DNA of 64,000 bases from Alphaproteobacteria bacterium (GCA_024236075.1 JACKLE010000001.1:434001-498000); one strand, 5' to 3'. Positions 1 through 8,397 are shown, counted from the stretch's first letter. The notes: generated by a model not told the origin, from the sequence alone. Made by a program: numbers and translations.

Positions 1-2119
1 CGCCGGCGGCCTTGATGGCGGCCTCGGTGCGCGCGAGAATCTCGCGCCCGAGCCCGTGGCCTTGCTCGCTCGGGCGGACCACGATCCAGTAGAGATCGTA
101 GCTCGCCTCCGTGGCCGGGGTCCGTCCGTAGCAGGAATAGCCGACGAGGCGCGAGCCCCGTTCGGCGACGAGAAACTCATAGCCGCTCACGCGCCCCTTG
201 TTGACGCGCTCCTCGACGAGCTCGGCCGCGATCGCCGTCTCCTCGCTCGAGAACATGTCCGTCGCCGCGACGAGCGTGCGCACGATCTCGATGTCGGCGC
301 GGGTGACGTCCTCCCGCCAGGCGGGGACCTTGGCGCCGTTGACGGCCGCGCGCCTGGCGTGGCGGCGGTCGGCCGGCGGATGGCTCGCGGCCGCCTCGGA
401 GAGGCCGGCGAAGAAGTTGCGGGCGTTGATGCCGAGCGTGCGCACGCGGTAGCCGCCTTCCTGGACGACGAGCGTCGGCAGCGACGCCTCGCCGATCATG
501 GCGCCGAGCGCGCGGAAGTCCGCCGCGCCGTTCGCCCAGGTGCCGGTCGGGTCGCCGCGTCCCGTGTCGAAGCCGATGGCGAGCACGAGGAAGTCCGGGT
601 CGTGGCGGCGTACCCGGGCGAGCGCCTTGGCGACGGCGGCGCGGTGCTCGGCCGGCGAGGTCTTCTCGGGCAGCGGGATGTTGAGATTGTATCCGGCCCC
701 GCGCCCGCGCCCGCGCTCGTCGGCGAACCCCGAGAAATAGGGATAGGCGTAGCTCGGATGGCCGTGCACGGAGACGGTGAGCACGTCGTCGCGCTCGTAG
801 AAGATGTCCTGCGTCCCGTTGCCGTGGTGATAGTCGAGATCGAGGACCGCGACCCGTCCGTAGCGGGAGAGATAGTGCGCCGCCACGGCCGCGTTGTTGA
901 AATAGCAGAAGCCGCCGAAGGAGCGCCGCTCGGCATGGTGGCCCGGCGGGCGCACCAGCGCATAGGCCGCGCGGGAGCCCTCGAGCACCAGCTCGGCCGC
1001 GGTCAGCGTGCAGTCGATGGCGCGCCGCGCGGCCGGGTAGGCGTTGCGGTTCAGGGGCGTGAAGGTGTCTATGCACCAGTAGCCCGCGAGCACCGTGCGG
1101 TCCTTGGGCTTGCGGTTCGGATTGCGGATCGGGAAGGTGTACGGATAGATCGATTTCTTGAGCGGCGCCTCGGCGCAGGCGCGCTCGATGAAGTCGACGA
1201 GGGCGCCGTCGTGCACCTCGCGCAGATGCCGCTCCGGGAAGCGCTTCGCGGGCACGCGCTCGAAAAGCTCCGTCTTGTCGATCTCCTCGAGGATCGAGGC
1301 GACGCGCACCGGCGCCTCGACATAGCCGCGCTCGCGCACGTGATGGATGTCGTGCCGGTCGTTGACGACGAGGGGCATCTTCGTCTTGAGGCGGCGGATC
1401 TCGCGGACCTCGCGATGCGTCTCGCGGGTCGTGTAGCGCGGCGCGCGCAGGCCGTAGCCGCCGGGCCGCACGGAGCGGACGACCATGTCGATATAGCCGG
1501 GCGGGCAGATCTCGGCGTATTTGCGCTCGAGGATGGCGCGCAAGATTCGCCGCAGCGTCTCGGCCTCGGGAAGCGCGTGGCGGCCGAGCCCGTCGAAGAC
1601 GAGGTAGGGGCTGTCCGGCGTGCCCGGCTCGATGGGCTGCTCGTAGGCGGTGCCGAGAATGGGCCGCGCGCCGAAGCGCTCGTAGAATTTGAGCCGGGAC
1701 ATGTTCTGCTTGCGGACGGCCTCGTTCGGGCTCAGCTCGGGCTCGTCGGGCAGGCATTCGAAATAGAGGCCCTGGGCGCCGAGGGCGAGCGACTCCTCGC
1801 GCACGCGCTCGTAGAGCACGCCCCCGAGCCCGCCGCCCGAGCCGCCCGGCGCGGCCGAGATGGTGTCGAGAAAGGCGACCTTGAGGTCGGTGAGGAAGAG
1901 CAGGAACGCGAAGGCGCGCACATGGCCCTTGGCGTTCTCCGCGACGAGCAGCTCGGCGACGAGCTTGTAGCGCAGCGGGTCCTCGAGGAGCTTCGGCACC
2001 TTCCCGATGTCGCTCTCGCGCATCCCGGGGAACTGCGCGCGCAGGATGGCCTGCACCTCGCCGACCGCCTCGCGGTTCGCGGGGGAGCGCGCGTCGCGGA
2101 TCGTCCTAACGGAGAACAT
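1..2119 (-). CDS. GNAT / HDAC-like deacetylase / GNAT fusion protein (3' end outside window)
   Basis: About 706 codons are visible and the frame is still open at the window edge. Seen: an N-terminal GNAT-like region (about residues 1-150, glycine-rich acetyl-CoA loop near 95-105). Then comes a class II HDAC/acetylpolyamine amidohydrolase-like domain (about 250-580) with RPPGHHAE near 390-397, GFCYFNN near 403-409, DLDYHHGNG near 427-435 and EGGYR near 554-558. A second GNAT region (from about 605) carries QGHGLGREI. The zinc-ligand and catalytic His/Asp/Tyr signatures are present, so the deacetylase is probably active. The ATG at 2119 overlaps the preceding ATP-grasp gene by 14 nt, giving translational coupling. 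The substrate is not known. Inference: it adds and removes acetyl groups on an amine made by the operon. Confidence 0.85.
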   Translation of the reverse strand, partial: MFSVRTIRDARSPANREAVGEVQAILRAQFPGMRESDIGKVPKLLEDPLRYKLVAELLVAENAKGHVRAFAFLLFLTDLKVAFLDTISAAPGGSGGGLGGVLYERVREESLALGAQGLYFECLPDEPELSPNEAVRKQNMSRLKFYERFGARPILGTAYEQPIEPGTPDSPYLVFDGLGRHALPEAETLRRILRAILERKYAEICPPGYIDMVVRSVRPGGYGLRAPRYTTRETHREVREIRRLKTKMPLVVNDRHDIHHVRERGYVEAPVRVASILEEIDKTELFERVPAKRFPERHLREVHDGALVDFIERACAEAPLKKSIYPYTFPIRNPNRKPKDRTVLAGYWCIDTFTPLNRNAYPAARRAIDCTLTAAELVLEGSRAAYALVRPPGHHAERRSFGGFCYFNNAAVAAHYLSRYGRVAVLDLDYHHGNGTQDIFYERDDVLTVSVHGHPSYAYPYFSGFADERGRGRGAGYNLNIPLPEKTSPAEHRAAVAKALARVRRHDPDFLVLAIGFDTGRGDPTGTWANGAADFRALGAMIGEASLPTLVVQEGGYRVRTLGINARNFFAGLSEAAASHPPADRRHARRAAVNGAKVPAWREDVTRADIEIVRTLVAATDMFSSEETAIAAELVEERVNKGRVSGYEFLVAERGSRLVGYSCYGRTPATEASYDLYWIVVRPSEQGHGLGREILARTEAAIKAAG

Positions 2120-3107
2120 TCGGCTCGAGGCTCCGCTCGGCATTGGCGACGAGGCGCTCGATAAGGGCCTCGTAGGCGATTCCGGCCTTCTCCCCGGCGC
2201 GCGCGAACCCGGCCTCGGGCGCGAGGCAGGGATTGAGGTTCACGTCGATGAGATAGAGCGTGCCGTCCGCATGAAGACGAAAATCGAGCCGCACGGGACC
2301 CTTGAGGCCGAGGGCCGCGGCGGCGCGCAGCGCCTCCGCCTCGATGCGCGCGCGCAAGGGGGCCTCGGCGCCCGCGAAATCCGGGAAGACGCTCGGCGTC
2401 TCGCGATGGGCGCGGCTCGCCTCGTCCCACTTCGCCTCGTAGTCCAGCACCCAGGGCATGCCGGCCCGGGAGCCGAGAAAGAGGATCTCGGAGATCGCGA
2501 GGACCTCGAGCGCCGGCCCCTCCTCGAGGAGGGCGACGGAGAATTCGCGCCCGTGCACATATTCCTCCGCGAACCAGGCGCCCGGCTCCTCCTTCGCCGC
2601 GAGGGCGGCCCCGACGCGCGCGAAGGGAACGAGCTCGGCCTCGATGCCGATGGAGGAATGCTCCCAGACGGATTTGAGGAGGAAGGGCGTCTTCGGCCCG
2701 GGCGCCGCGCGCGCGAGGAGGTTGCCGGCGGCGTCGATGCCGGCCGGCGAGGGCAGGCCCAGGGCGAGAAGATGGGCCTTGAGCGACCATTTGCTCGAGT
2801 GCAGATAGAGGCTTTCCGCGCGCGCGCCGGTATGGGCGAGGCCGCGCTCCTCCACGAGATGGCAGAAGAAGGCGGGCAGGAAATGACGCCCGCGCACGCC
2901 CTCCACCAGGACGTAGACGACCGTCTCCGGCGCAAGGCGCTCGAGCGCCGGAATCCACGACGCTTCGCGCGTCACCTCCAGGCGCGAGACCCGGCGGCCG
3001 CGCGCGCCGAGCGCGCGCGCGATCTCGGCGGCCTGGCGCAGCGTGTCCCGCTCGTCCGGGTCGCGGGCGTCCTCTTCCGCGTCAAGCGCGATGACGACGT
3101 CTCTCAT
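2106..3107 (-). CDS. ATP-grasp ligase, D-Ala-D-Ala ligase-like (second copy)
   Basis: 333 aa. The fold is D-alanine-D-alanine-ligase-like ATP-grasp: an N-terminal domain starting MRDVVIALDAEED, central nucleotide-binding strands (KTPFLLKSVWEHSSIGI about 137-153, WFAEEYVHGREFSVALL about 180-196) and the C-terminal metal-site segment DVNLNPCLAPEAGF. Members join a carboxylate to an amine with ATP. It is not a cell-wall Ddl by context, since no mur or fts genes are near. Start ATG 3107 lies inside the upstream ATP-grasp gene (26 nt overlap) and the stop overlaps the GNAT/HDAC gene. Substrates are unknown; beta-lysine or a beta-lysyl intermediate is an inference from the neighbouring KamA. Confidence 0.85.
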   Translation of the reverse strand: MRDVVIALDAEEDARDPDERDTLRQAAEIARALGARGRRVSRLEVTREASWIPALERLAPETVVYVLVEGVRGRHFLPAFFCHLVEERGLAHTGARAESLYLHSSKWSLKAHLLALGLPSPAGIDAAGNLLARAAPGPKTPFLLKSVWEHSSIGIEAELVPFARVGAALAAKEEPGAWFAEEYVHGREFSVALLEEGPALEVLAISEILFLGSRAGMPWVLDYEAKWDEASRAHRETPSVFPDFAGAEAPLRARIEAEALRAAAALGLKGPVRLDFRLHADGTLYLIDVNLNPCLAPEAGFARAGEKAGIAYEALIERLVANAERSLEPNVLR

Positions 3108-4110
3108 CTTGTCGCTTGTCCTGCCGCTTGCCGCCGATCCCGAGGCGCGCAACGGCCGCCTCGAGCAGCTCGCCGATGAGATCGTCATAGGCGATCCCGC
3201 TGAGCTTGGCGAGGATGGGCAGATCCGAATAGTCGGGCTTGAGGCCGGGCAGCGGATTGGTCTCGAGGAAGACCGGGCGGCCGCGGGCGTCGCAGCGCAG
3301 ATCGCAGCGGCTGACGTCGCGGCAGTCGAGCGCGCGGTGCGCGGCGAGCGCGACCGCCGCCGCCTCCCGCGCCGTCGCGTCGTCGGCGGCGACGTAGCGC
3401 ACGCGGTCCTCCCAGTCGGCCTTGTTCGCATAGGTGTAGCCGACCGCATCGGCCTTGGTGCCGAGGAGAACCTCGATCGTGCCGATGACGCGCGCCGTCT
3501 CGCCGGTGCCGAGGATGCCGACCGTGAACTCGCGGCCCGGCAAAAAGGGCTCCACGAGCGCGGGCTGGTCGAAGCGCGCGATGAGGTCGCGCGCGACGCG
3601 CTCGAGCGCGCCCGCGTCCTCGCAGCGCGAGGCGTTCTCGCAGCCCTTGCCGGTGCCCTCGGCGATGGGCTTCACGAAGACCGGCCAGCCGAGATCGACG
3701 GCGCGCGCCTCCTCGGGCCTCGCGAGCACGGCGAAGGGCGCGGTCGGCACGCCGGCGTCGCGCACGAGGCGCTTGGCGACGGCCTTGTCGAGGGTCGCCG
3801 CGAGCGTCAGCGGGTCGGAGAAGGCATAGGGCTGATCGAAGAGCTCGCAGAGCGCGGGCACCTGCGCCTCGCGCGAGCGGCCCTTCACGCCTTCGGCGAT
3901 GGAGAGGACGAGGTCGTAGCGCGTGCCGGCGACGAGCGCGGCGGCGAGCGCCCGCCCGTGCCCGACCCCGACGACCTCCGCGCCCTGCCGGCGCAGCGCG
4001 CCGGCGAGCTCGGCAATGGTCTCGGCGCTGTCGAACTCGGCGCATTCCTCCTCGGAAAGCCCGAGCGCGCGATAGTCATCGCGCAGATCGTAGACGAGCC
4101 CGATGCGCAT
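3082..4110 (-). CDS. ATP-grasp ligase, D-Ala-D-Ala ligase-like (first copy)
   Basis: 342 aa, starting MRIGLVYDLRDDYRALGLSE. Recognisable Ddl-like segments: VFVKPIAEGTGKGC (ATP-binding lysine strand, about residues 140-153), ALVEPFLPGREFTVGILG (about 178-195) and the C-terminal ETNPLPGLKPDYSDLP that places the Mg-ligand Glu and Asn. The tail is Lys/Arg/Gln-rich. ATG 4110 begins one base after the kamA stop codon, and the gene runs 26 nt into the next ATP-grasp gene, so all four genes are probably one transcript. Two different ATP-grasp enzymes in a row suggest two successive amide bonds, or ligation followed by a second coupling. Not a peptidoglycan ligase by context. Confidence 0.87.
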   Translation of the reverse strand: MRIGLVYDLRDDYRALGLSEEECAEFDSAETIAELAGALRRQGAEVVGVGHGRALAAALVAGTRYDLVLSIAEGVKGRSREAQVPALCELFDQPYAFSDPLTLAATLDKAVAKRLVRDAGVPTAPFAVLARPEEARAVDLGWPVFVKPIAEGTGKGCENASRCEDAGALERVARDLIARFDQPALVEPFLPGREFTVGILGTGETARVIGTIEVLLGTKADAVGYTYANKADWEDRVRYVAADDATAREAAAVALAAHRALDCRDVSRCDLRCDARGRPVFLETNPLPGLKPDYSDLPILAKLSGIAYDDLIGELLEAAVARLGIGGKRQDKRQDERRRHRA

Positions 4111-4111
4111 C

Positions 4112-5500
4112 TCAGTGGCCGTGGCCGTTCGCCTTCGGGAGCGCCGCCGCCGCGACCGCGGGATCGACGAGGCGGCTCGCGCCGGTCGTGCCTTCCGGGT
4201 CCGGATAGCGGTAGATGCCGCCCTCGAAATTGCGCAGGAGGAGATCGTCTCCGTCGCGGCCGACGACATAGTCCGGCAGGAGCGGGATCTTGCCGCCGCC
4301 GCCGGGCGCGTCGATGACGTATTGCGGCACCGCATAGCCCGTGGTGTGCCCGCGCAGCCCCTCGATGATGCGGACGCCCGCCTCGACGCTCGTGCGGAAA
4401 TGCGCCGAGCCCGTGATCGGGTCGCATTGATAGAGGTAATAGGGCTTTACCCGGCGCATCAGCACGCCGTGCATCAGCTTCTTCATCACGGCGATGTCGT
4501 CGTTGATGCCCTTGAGCAGCACCGTCTGGCTGCCGAGCGGGATGCCGGCATCGGCGAGGCGGCTCGTCGACTCCGTCACTTCCGGCGTCAGCTCGGCGGG
4601 GTGCGTGAAGTGGATGCTCATCCACAGCGGATGGTGCTTCTTCAGGATCTTCGTCAGCGTCTTCGTCACGCGCATGGGCAGCACGACCGGCACCTTCGTG
4701 CCGATGCGCAGGAACTCCACATGCTTGATGGCCCGGAGGCGCCCGAGAAGATAGTCGAGCTTCTCGTCGGCGAGGGTGAGCGGGTCGCCGCCCGAGAGCA
4801 GCACGTCGCGAATGGTCGGCGTCGCCTCGATATAGGCGAGCGCCTTGTCCCATTGCGAGACCGAGAAATTGTAGTCGCCGCCCGCCTCGCCGACCATGCG
4901 CGAGCGCGTGCAGTAGCGGCAATAGGTCGAGCAGAAGCCCGTGGTGAGGAAGAGCACGCGGTCGGGATAGCGGTGCACGAGGCCGGGCACGGTGGTGTCG
5001 TGGTCCTCGCCCAAGGGGTCGTCCGCCTCGCCCGGCGCGCGGAAATATTCCCCGCCCACCGGGATGTGCGTGCGGCGCAGCGGGTCCTGCGGATCGGCGC
5101 CGTCCATGAGGCTCGCATAGTAGGGCGTGATGCCGACGGGCAGGGAGCCCTTGTGGCGCATCACCGCGTCGCGCTCGTCGGCGCTCAGCGCGAAGATGCG
5201 CTCGAGCTCCTTGAGGCTCTTCACGCGGCGGCGGAGCTGCCAGCGCCAGTCGCTCCAGTCGGCGAGGCCGGCGTCCGGATAGTGGCGGCGCAGGAAGGCG
5301 CGGCTCTCCTCGCTCGCGGGAAAGCGCGGCGTCGGAACGCGCCCGCGCGCAGGCTCGCTGCGCACCGGGCGAAGGCCCACGCGTGCCGACGGCATCGGCG
5401 TGAGCGGCATCGGATTGTCGAGGGCGATGGCGGGAAAGGTGGGACTGGGAGGTTCGGCGAGCTCCCCACTCGCCAGGTCCGCATCAGCGGATATGGTCAT
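4112..5500 (-). CDS. kamA: Lysine 2,3-aminomutase family radical SAM enzyme
   Basis: 462 aa. Expected to interconvert L-lysine and beta-lysine using PLP, a [4Fe-4S] cluster and S-adenosylmethionine. Seen: radical SAM cysteines Cys190, Cys194, Cys197 (CSTYCRYC); PLP-lysine motif DAPGGGGK with Lys404; Asp360 (QCDPITG) and Asp397. The Asp-Asp spacing of 37 and Asp-Lys spacing of 7 match the clostridial enzyme, where these aspartates bind the epsilon-amine of lysine, so lysine is the likely substrate. It is longer than EpmB, and no epmA is nearby. Start ATG 5500 was chosen over an ATG at 5572 because AGGA lies 8-11 nt upstream and the extra residues look unstructured. First gene of the operon. 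Confidence 0.9.
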   Translation of the reverse strand: MTISADADLASGELAEPPSPTFPAIALDNPMPLTPMPSARVGLRPVRSEPARGRVPTPRFPASEESRAFLRRHYPDAGLADWSDWRWQLRRRVKSLKELERIFALSADERDAVMRHKGSLPVGITPYYASLMDGADPQDPLRRTHIPVGGEYFRAPGEADDPLGEDHDTTVPGLVHRYPDRVLFLTTGFCSTYCRYCTRSRMVGEAGGDYNFSVSQWDKALAYIEATPTIRDVLLSGGDPLTLADEKLDYLLGRLRAIKHVEFLRIGTKVPVVLPMRVTKTLTKILKKHHPLWMSIHFTHPAELTPEVTESTSRLADAGIPLGSQTVLLKGINDDIAVMKKLMHGVLMRRVKPYYLYQCDPITGSAHFRTSVEAGVRIIEGLRGHTTGYAVPQYVIDAPGGGGKIPLLPDYVVGRDGDDLLLRNFEGGIYRYPDPEGTTGASRLVDPAVAAAALPKANGHGH

Positions 5501-5577
5501 CTTTTGGTCCTGCCAAGGACGGGGAGAGACCGTCGCGCGACCATTCGCCGTTGCTGCCGCCCACTCCCGCACGGCCG

Positions 5578-5607
5578 CATATATGTGACCGTGTCGATGA
5601 GCTTCAA
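5578..5607 (-). promoter_or_regulatory. Probable sigma-70-type promoter of the kamA operon
   Basis: Read on the minus strand, TTGAAG is followed after 18 nt by TATATG, a fair match to the -35/-10 consensus, about 75 nt upstream of the kamA start. It sits in a locally A+T-rich stretch just after a run of T. Motif match only. Confidence 0.4.
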
Positions 5608-5924
5608 GAAAAAACTTTACCCGTCAATGGCGTGGGCGCCAATTCCGTCCGTAGGCAGACCGTTAACCGCCGCCGGCCGGGCAGGCATAGCTCAGGAAAT
5701 TCAATGGCCCGGCGGTTTGCCCGGCGGTCTTTCGGGCGGCCGGTAGATAAATTCCCGAACGGGGCTGGGGATCGCGAGGTCTAATGCGCAGTTAAATATA
5801 GATAGTATATGACGAAGATTTACTTTCTATCTCGCAGTTGCGTGATGGGTCTTATTGTACAAGACGGGCGGATCGCCATCGCCCATTCCTCCGGCCCGTC
5901 CGGCCCTGCCTGAGAATTGGCAAT

Positions 5925-5968
5925 CGCCGGCATTCGACGAAAATGCCGGCGAGCGCGAAATTTTTTTT
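5925..5968 (+). terminator. Rho-independent-like terminator on plus strand with no gene in front
   Basis: A perfect 10-bp inverted repeat (5925-5934 with 5942-5951, 7-nt loop) is followed nine bases later by a run of eight T (5961-5968). The T-run lies on the plus strand only. The neighbouring coding gene (5982-6245) reads the other way, and kamA starts away from here, so the site does not serve a recognised gene. Confidence 0.6.
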
Positions 5969-5981
5969 GCGGGAGCGGCCG

Positions 5982-6245
5982 TCAGGCCTCGAGCGGGGGC
6001 GTCGCGGGCGTCCGCGAGGCGGCGAGTCGCGCCTCGCGCTCGCGCTCGAAGGCGAGCGCGCCGCGATAGATTCGAACCGTCGCCGCGGCGGCGGCCATGA
6101 GCGCCACGACTTCGAGGGCGTCGGTGAAGACCGCGCCGAGCTGCAGCAGCTCGCCGATGGCCCAGGCCGAGGCGGCGCCGAAGGCCGCGCACTCCATCCC
6201 GACGAGAAAGGCGGGCAGCACGGCGTAGAAATGGGGCTTGGACAT
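5982..6245 (-). CDS. Small membrane protein of unknown function
   Basis: 87 aa. Two hydrophobic stretches (about residues 7-30 and 36-57) are followed by a charged Arg/Glu-rich segment and an Ala/Pro-rich tail, so it is probably a two-span inner-membrane protein. Start ATG 6245 has AAGGGA 8-13 nt upstream. No family recognised. It is divergent from the sterol-desaturase-like gene and separated from kamA by almost 500 bp, so it is probably its own unit. Confidence 0.55.
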   Translation of the reverse strand: MSKPHFYAVLPAFLVGMECAAFGAASAWAIGELLQLGAVFTDALEVVALMAAAAATVRIYRGALAFEREREARLAASRTPATPPLEA

Positions 6246-6518
6246 GGCTCAATCCCTTGAGATCCTGCGGCCGGCGCGTCCGGCCGGGCCGAAGATCGGC
6301 GGGCCAGCTTGGCGCTTCTTCGCGCCGCTTCGCAAGAGGCGGGCGAACTCGTTCCCGCACGAATCAATAGCCGCGGCCCGCCCTTGCGCGCGACGGGGGC
6401 CGCTTGTGCCCGCCTCGCCGGCGGGCGCAGACTGGCGTCGCTCCAACGGGTTGGGCCCGCCGCGACCGGCTCGCCACGAGGGGTGGGCCAAATCGCAAGA
6501 GACGCCGAAACCTCGCCC

Positions 6519-7412
6519 ATGAGCCTTCCCGACCCGGTCCTGCTCGCCATTCCGGCCTTCGCGGCCCTGCTCGCGCTCGAGATGGTCTACGGCGCGCGCA
6601 CCGGCGCCGTGCGCTTCGCGCGCGCCGACACGCTCGCGAGCCTCGCGATGGGCCTCGGCAATCTCGCGACCGGGATTCTCTTCGCCGGACTGCTCACGGG
6701 AAGCTATGCGGCGGCCTACGAGCTGCGCCTTTTCGACATCGGCTTCACGGCGCCCGCCTTCGCCGCCGCCTTTCTTCTCGAGGACCTCGCCTATTACTGG
6801 TTCCACCGCGTGAGCCACGAGCGGCGCTGGTTCTGGGCGAGCCACGTCGTCCACCACTCCTCGCGCCACTACAATCTCTCGACCGCGCTGCGGCAGACCT
6901 GGACGGGCAAGGTGTCGTTCACCTTCGTCTTCTGGCTGCCCCTGATGGTCGCCGGCTTTCCGCCCGCGATGATCCTCTTCCTCTCCGGCACGAGCCTCGT
7001 CTACCAGTTCTGGATCCACACGGAGGCGATAGGCCGCCTCGGTCCCCTCGAATGGGTGCTCAACACGCCGAGCCATCACCGCGTGCATCACGCGATCAAT
7101 CCGCGCTATCTCGACGCCAATTATGCGGGTGTGCTGATCGTTTGGGACCGTCTCTTCGGCACCTTCGTCGCCGAGCGCGCCGACGATCCGCCCGAATACG
7201 GCATCGTCAGGCAGCTCGACAGCCACAATCCCCTCGTCATCGCCTTTCACGAGTGGAGGTCGCTCGCGCGCGACCTTCTTTCCTCGCGCAGCGCGCGGGA
7301 GGCAGTCGGCTACCTTCTCGGCCCGCCCGGCTGGCGCGCCGACGGGACGGGGCGCACCGTGAAGGTCATCAAGGCCGAGCTTGCGGCGGCGGAGGGCGAG
7401 AAGGCGCCGTGA
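6519..7412 (+). CDS. Sterol desaturase / fatty acid hydroxylase family membrane protein
   Basis: 297 aa. Membrane-bound di-iron oxygenase family. The histidine clusters are visible in order: HRVSHERR (about 93-100), HVVHHSS (about 106-112) and HHRVHHAIN (about 186-194), between hydrophobic segments. Such enzymes hydroxylate or desaturate lipids or C-H bonds in the inner membrane; the substrate cannot be told from sequence. Start ATG 6519 (MSLPDP) begins the first hydrophobic segment; the open frame upstream is low-complexity and lacks a good start. Monocistronic by spacing, convergent with the dehalogenase-like gene. Confidence 0.85.
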   Translation: MSLPDPVLLAIPAFAALLALEMVYGARTGAVRFARADTLASLAMGLGNLATGILFAGLLTGSYAAAYELRLFDIGFTAPAFAAAFLLEDLAYYWFHRVSHERRWFWASHVVHHSSRHYNLSTALRQTWTGKVSFTFVFWLPLMVAGFPPAMILFLSGTSLVYQFWIHTEAIGRLGPLEWVLNTPSHHRVHHAINPRYLDANYAGVLIVWDRLFGTFVAERADDPPEYGIVRQLDSHNPLVIAFHEWRSLARDLLSSRSAREAVGYLLGPPGWRADGTGRTVKVIKAELAAAEGEKAP

Positions 7413-7491
7413 GGCCCCTTGCTCCGCCGTCGGAATGTCGTCGGCTCGCGGCCCTCGCGGCCCCGTCCGGCGGCGTCGGGAGGCGGTGCCC

Positions 7492-8397
7492 TCACTTCGC
7501 CTTGCCGATGAAGTCGACGATGAGCCTTGCGAGCTCCTCGGGCTTGTCCTCCTGAAGGAAGTGGGCGGCGTCCTTGATCGTGACGTGCTCGGCCTTCTTC
7601 GTCCCGGGCACCCGCTCCAGGAAGGCGCGCTCGCCGCCGCGCGTCACGGGATCGGCGTCGGAGAACGCGCACAGGAACGGCTTCTCGAACTTGCTCAGCA
7701 CCTCCCAGGCGGCCTTGTTCTCCGCGACGCTCGGATGGTTGGGCGTGATGGGCACGAAGGCGGGGAAGATGCGCGCGCCCATCTTGTAGCTGTCGTCGGG
7801 GAAGGGCGCGTCATAGGCGGCGATCTCGGCCGGCGAGAGCTTCCTCTTGCATCCCATGCTGACGATCGTGCCGACCTGGAAGTCGGGCGTGTTCTGGCTG
7901 AACTGCAGCCATTGCTCGAAGGCGGGGCTCGCGCCGGTCCCGACGGGAAGCCCCGTATTGGCGACCACGACGCGCGCGAAGCGGTCCGGGAAGGCGGCGA
8001 CGAGGCGCAGCCCTATGAGGCCGCCCCAATCCTGGCAGAAGAGCGTGATGTCCCGCAGGTCGAGCTTCAGGAGCCAGGCGCTCATCCAGGCGACGTGGCG
8101 CTCGTAGGAATAGTCGGTCTTCGCCGCCGGCTTGTCGGAGCGCCCGAAGCCCAAGAGATCGGGCGCGAGCACGCGGTGGCCGGCTGCGGCGACGGGCGGG
8201 ATCATCTTCCTGTAGAGGAACGCCCAGGAGGGCTCGCCGTGCATCATGAGGACGGGCGCGGCCTTCCTCGGTCCCTCGTCCACCGTGTGGATCCGCAAGG
8301 CCGGGCCCTCGCGGCCCTGCACTTCCGTATAGTGCGGCGCGAAGGCGTAGTCGGGCAGGCCCTCGAAGCGGGCATCGGGTGTCCTGAGCACTTTCAT
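7492..8397 (-). CDS. Haloalkane dehalogenase-like alpha/beta hydrolase
   Basis: 301 aa. Alpha/beta-hydrolase of the haloalkane dehalogenase (DhlA/DhmA) subfamily. Seen: oxyanion-hole motif HGEPSWAFLYR (about 52-62), nucleophile elbow CQDWGG with Asp followed by Trp (about 121-126), and the catalytic His in AAHFLQED near the C-terminus. The Asp nucleophile and adjacent Trp argue for a dehalogenase or a close epoxide-hydrolase-like relative rather than an esterase. Start ATG 8397 has a GGAGAGGA-like site upstream. The gene is divergent from the sirtuin. Substrate unknown. Confidence 0.85.
   Translation of the reverse strand: MKVLRTPDARFEGLPDYAFAPHYTEVQGREGPALRIHTVDEGPRKAAPVLMMHGEPSWAFLYRKMIPPVAAAGHRVLAPDLLGFGRSDKPAAKTDYSYERHVAWMSAWLLKLDLRDITLFCQDWGGLIGLRLVAAFPDRFARVVVANTGLPVGTGASPAFEQWLQFSQNTPDFQVGTIVSMGCKRKLSPAEIAAYDAPFPDDSYKMGARIFPAFVPITPNHPSVAENKAAWEVLSKFEKPFLCAFSDADPVTRGGERAFLERVPGTKKAEHVTIKDAAHFLQEDKPEELARLIVDFIGKAK

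Larger units (their letters stand above)
5501..5981. other. Gene-free interval between kamA and a small membrane protein gene
   Basis: No convincing protein gene. The left part holds the probable kamA promoter. Around 5785-5850 the DNA is unusually A+T-rich for this genome. The right end contains a strong hairpin and T-run reading on the plus strand (separate entry), so a short plus-strand transcript may end here. Confidence 0.5.

Noticed and set aside
56..2164. 702-codon plus-strand frame opposite the GNAT/HDAC gene
   Set aside because: Low-complexity composition, no motifs; the minus strand encodes clear HDAC and GNAT signatures.
2106..4110. Peptidoglycan D-Ala-D-Ala ligases (ddl)
   Set aside because: Two different copies in tandem within a KamA operon and no cell-wall genes around; family resemblance only.
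4112..5500. Annotation of the aminomutase as EpmB (EF-P lysyl modification)
   Set aside because: The protein is over 100 residues longer than EpmB and sits with ATP-grasp and GNAT/HDAC genes rather than epmA or efp.
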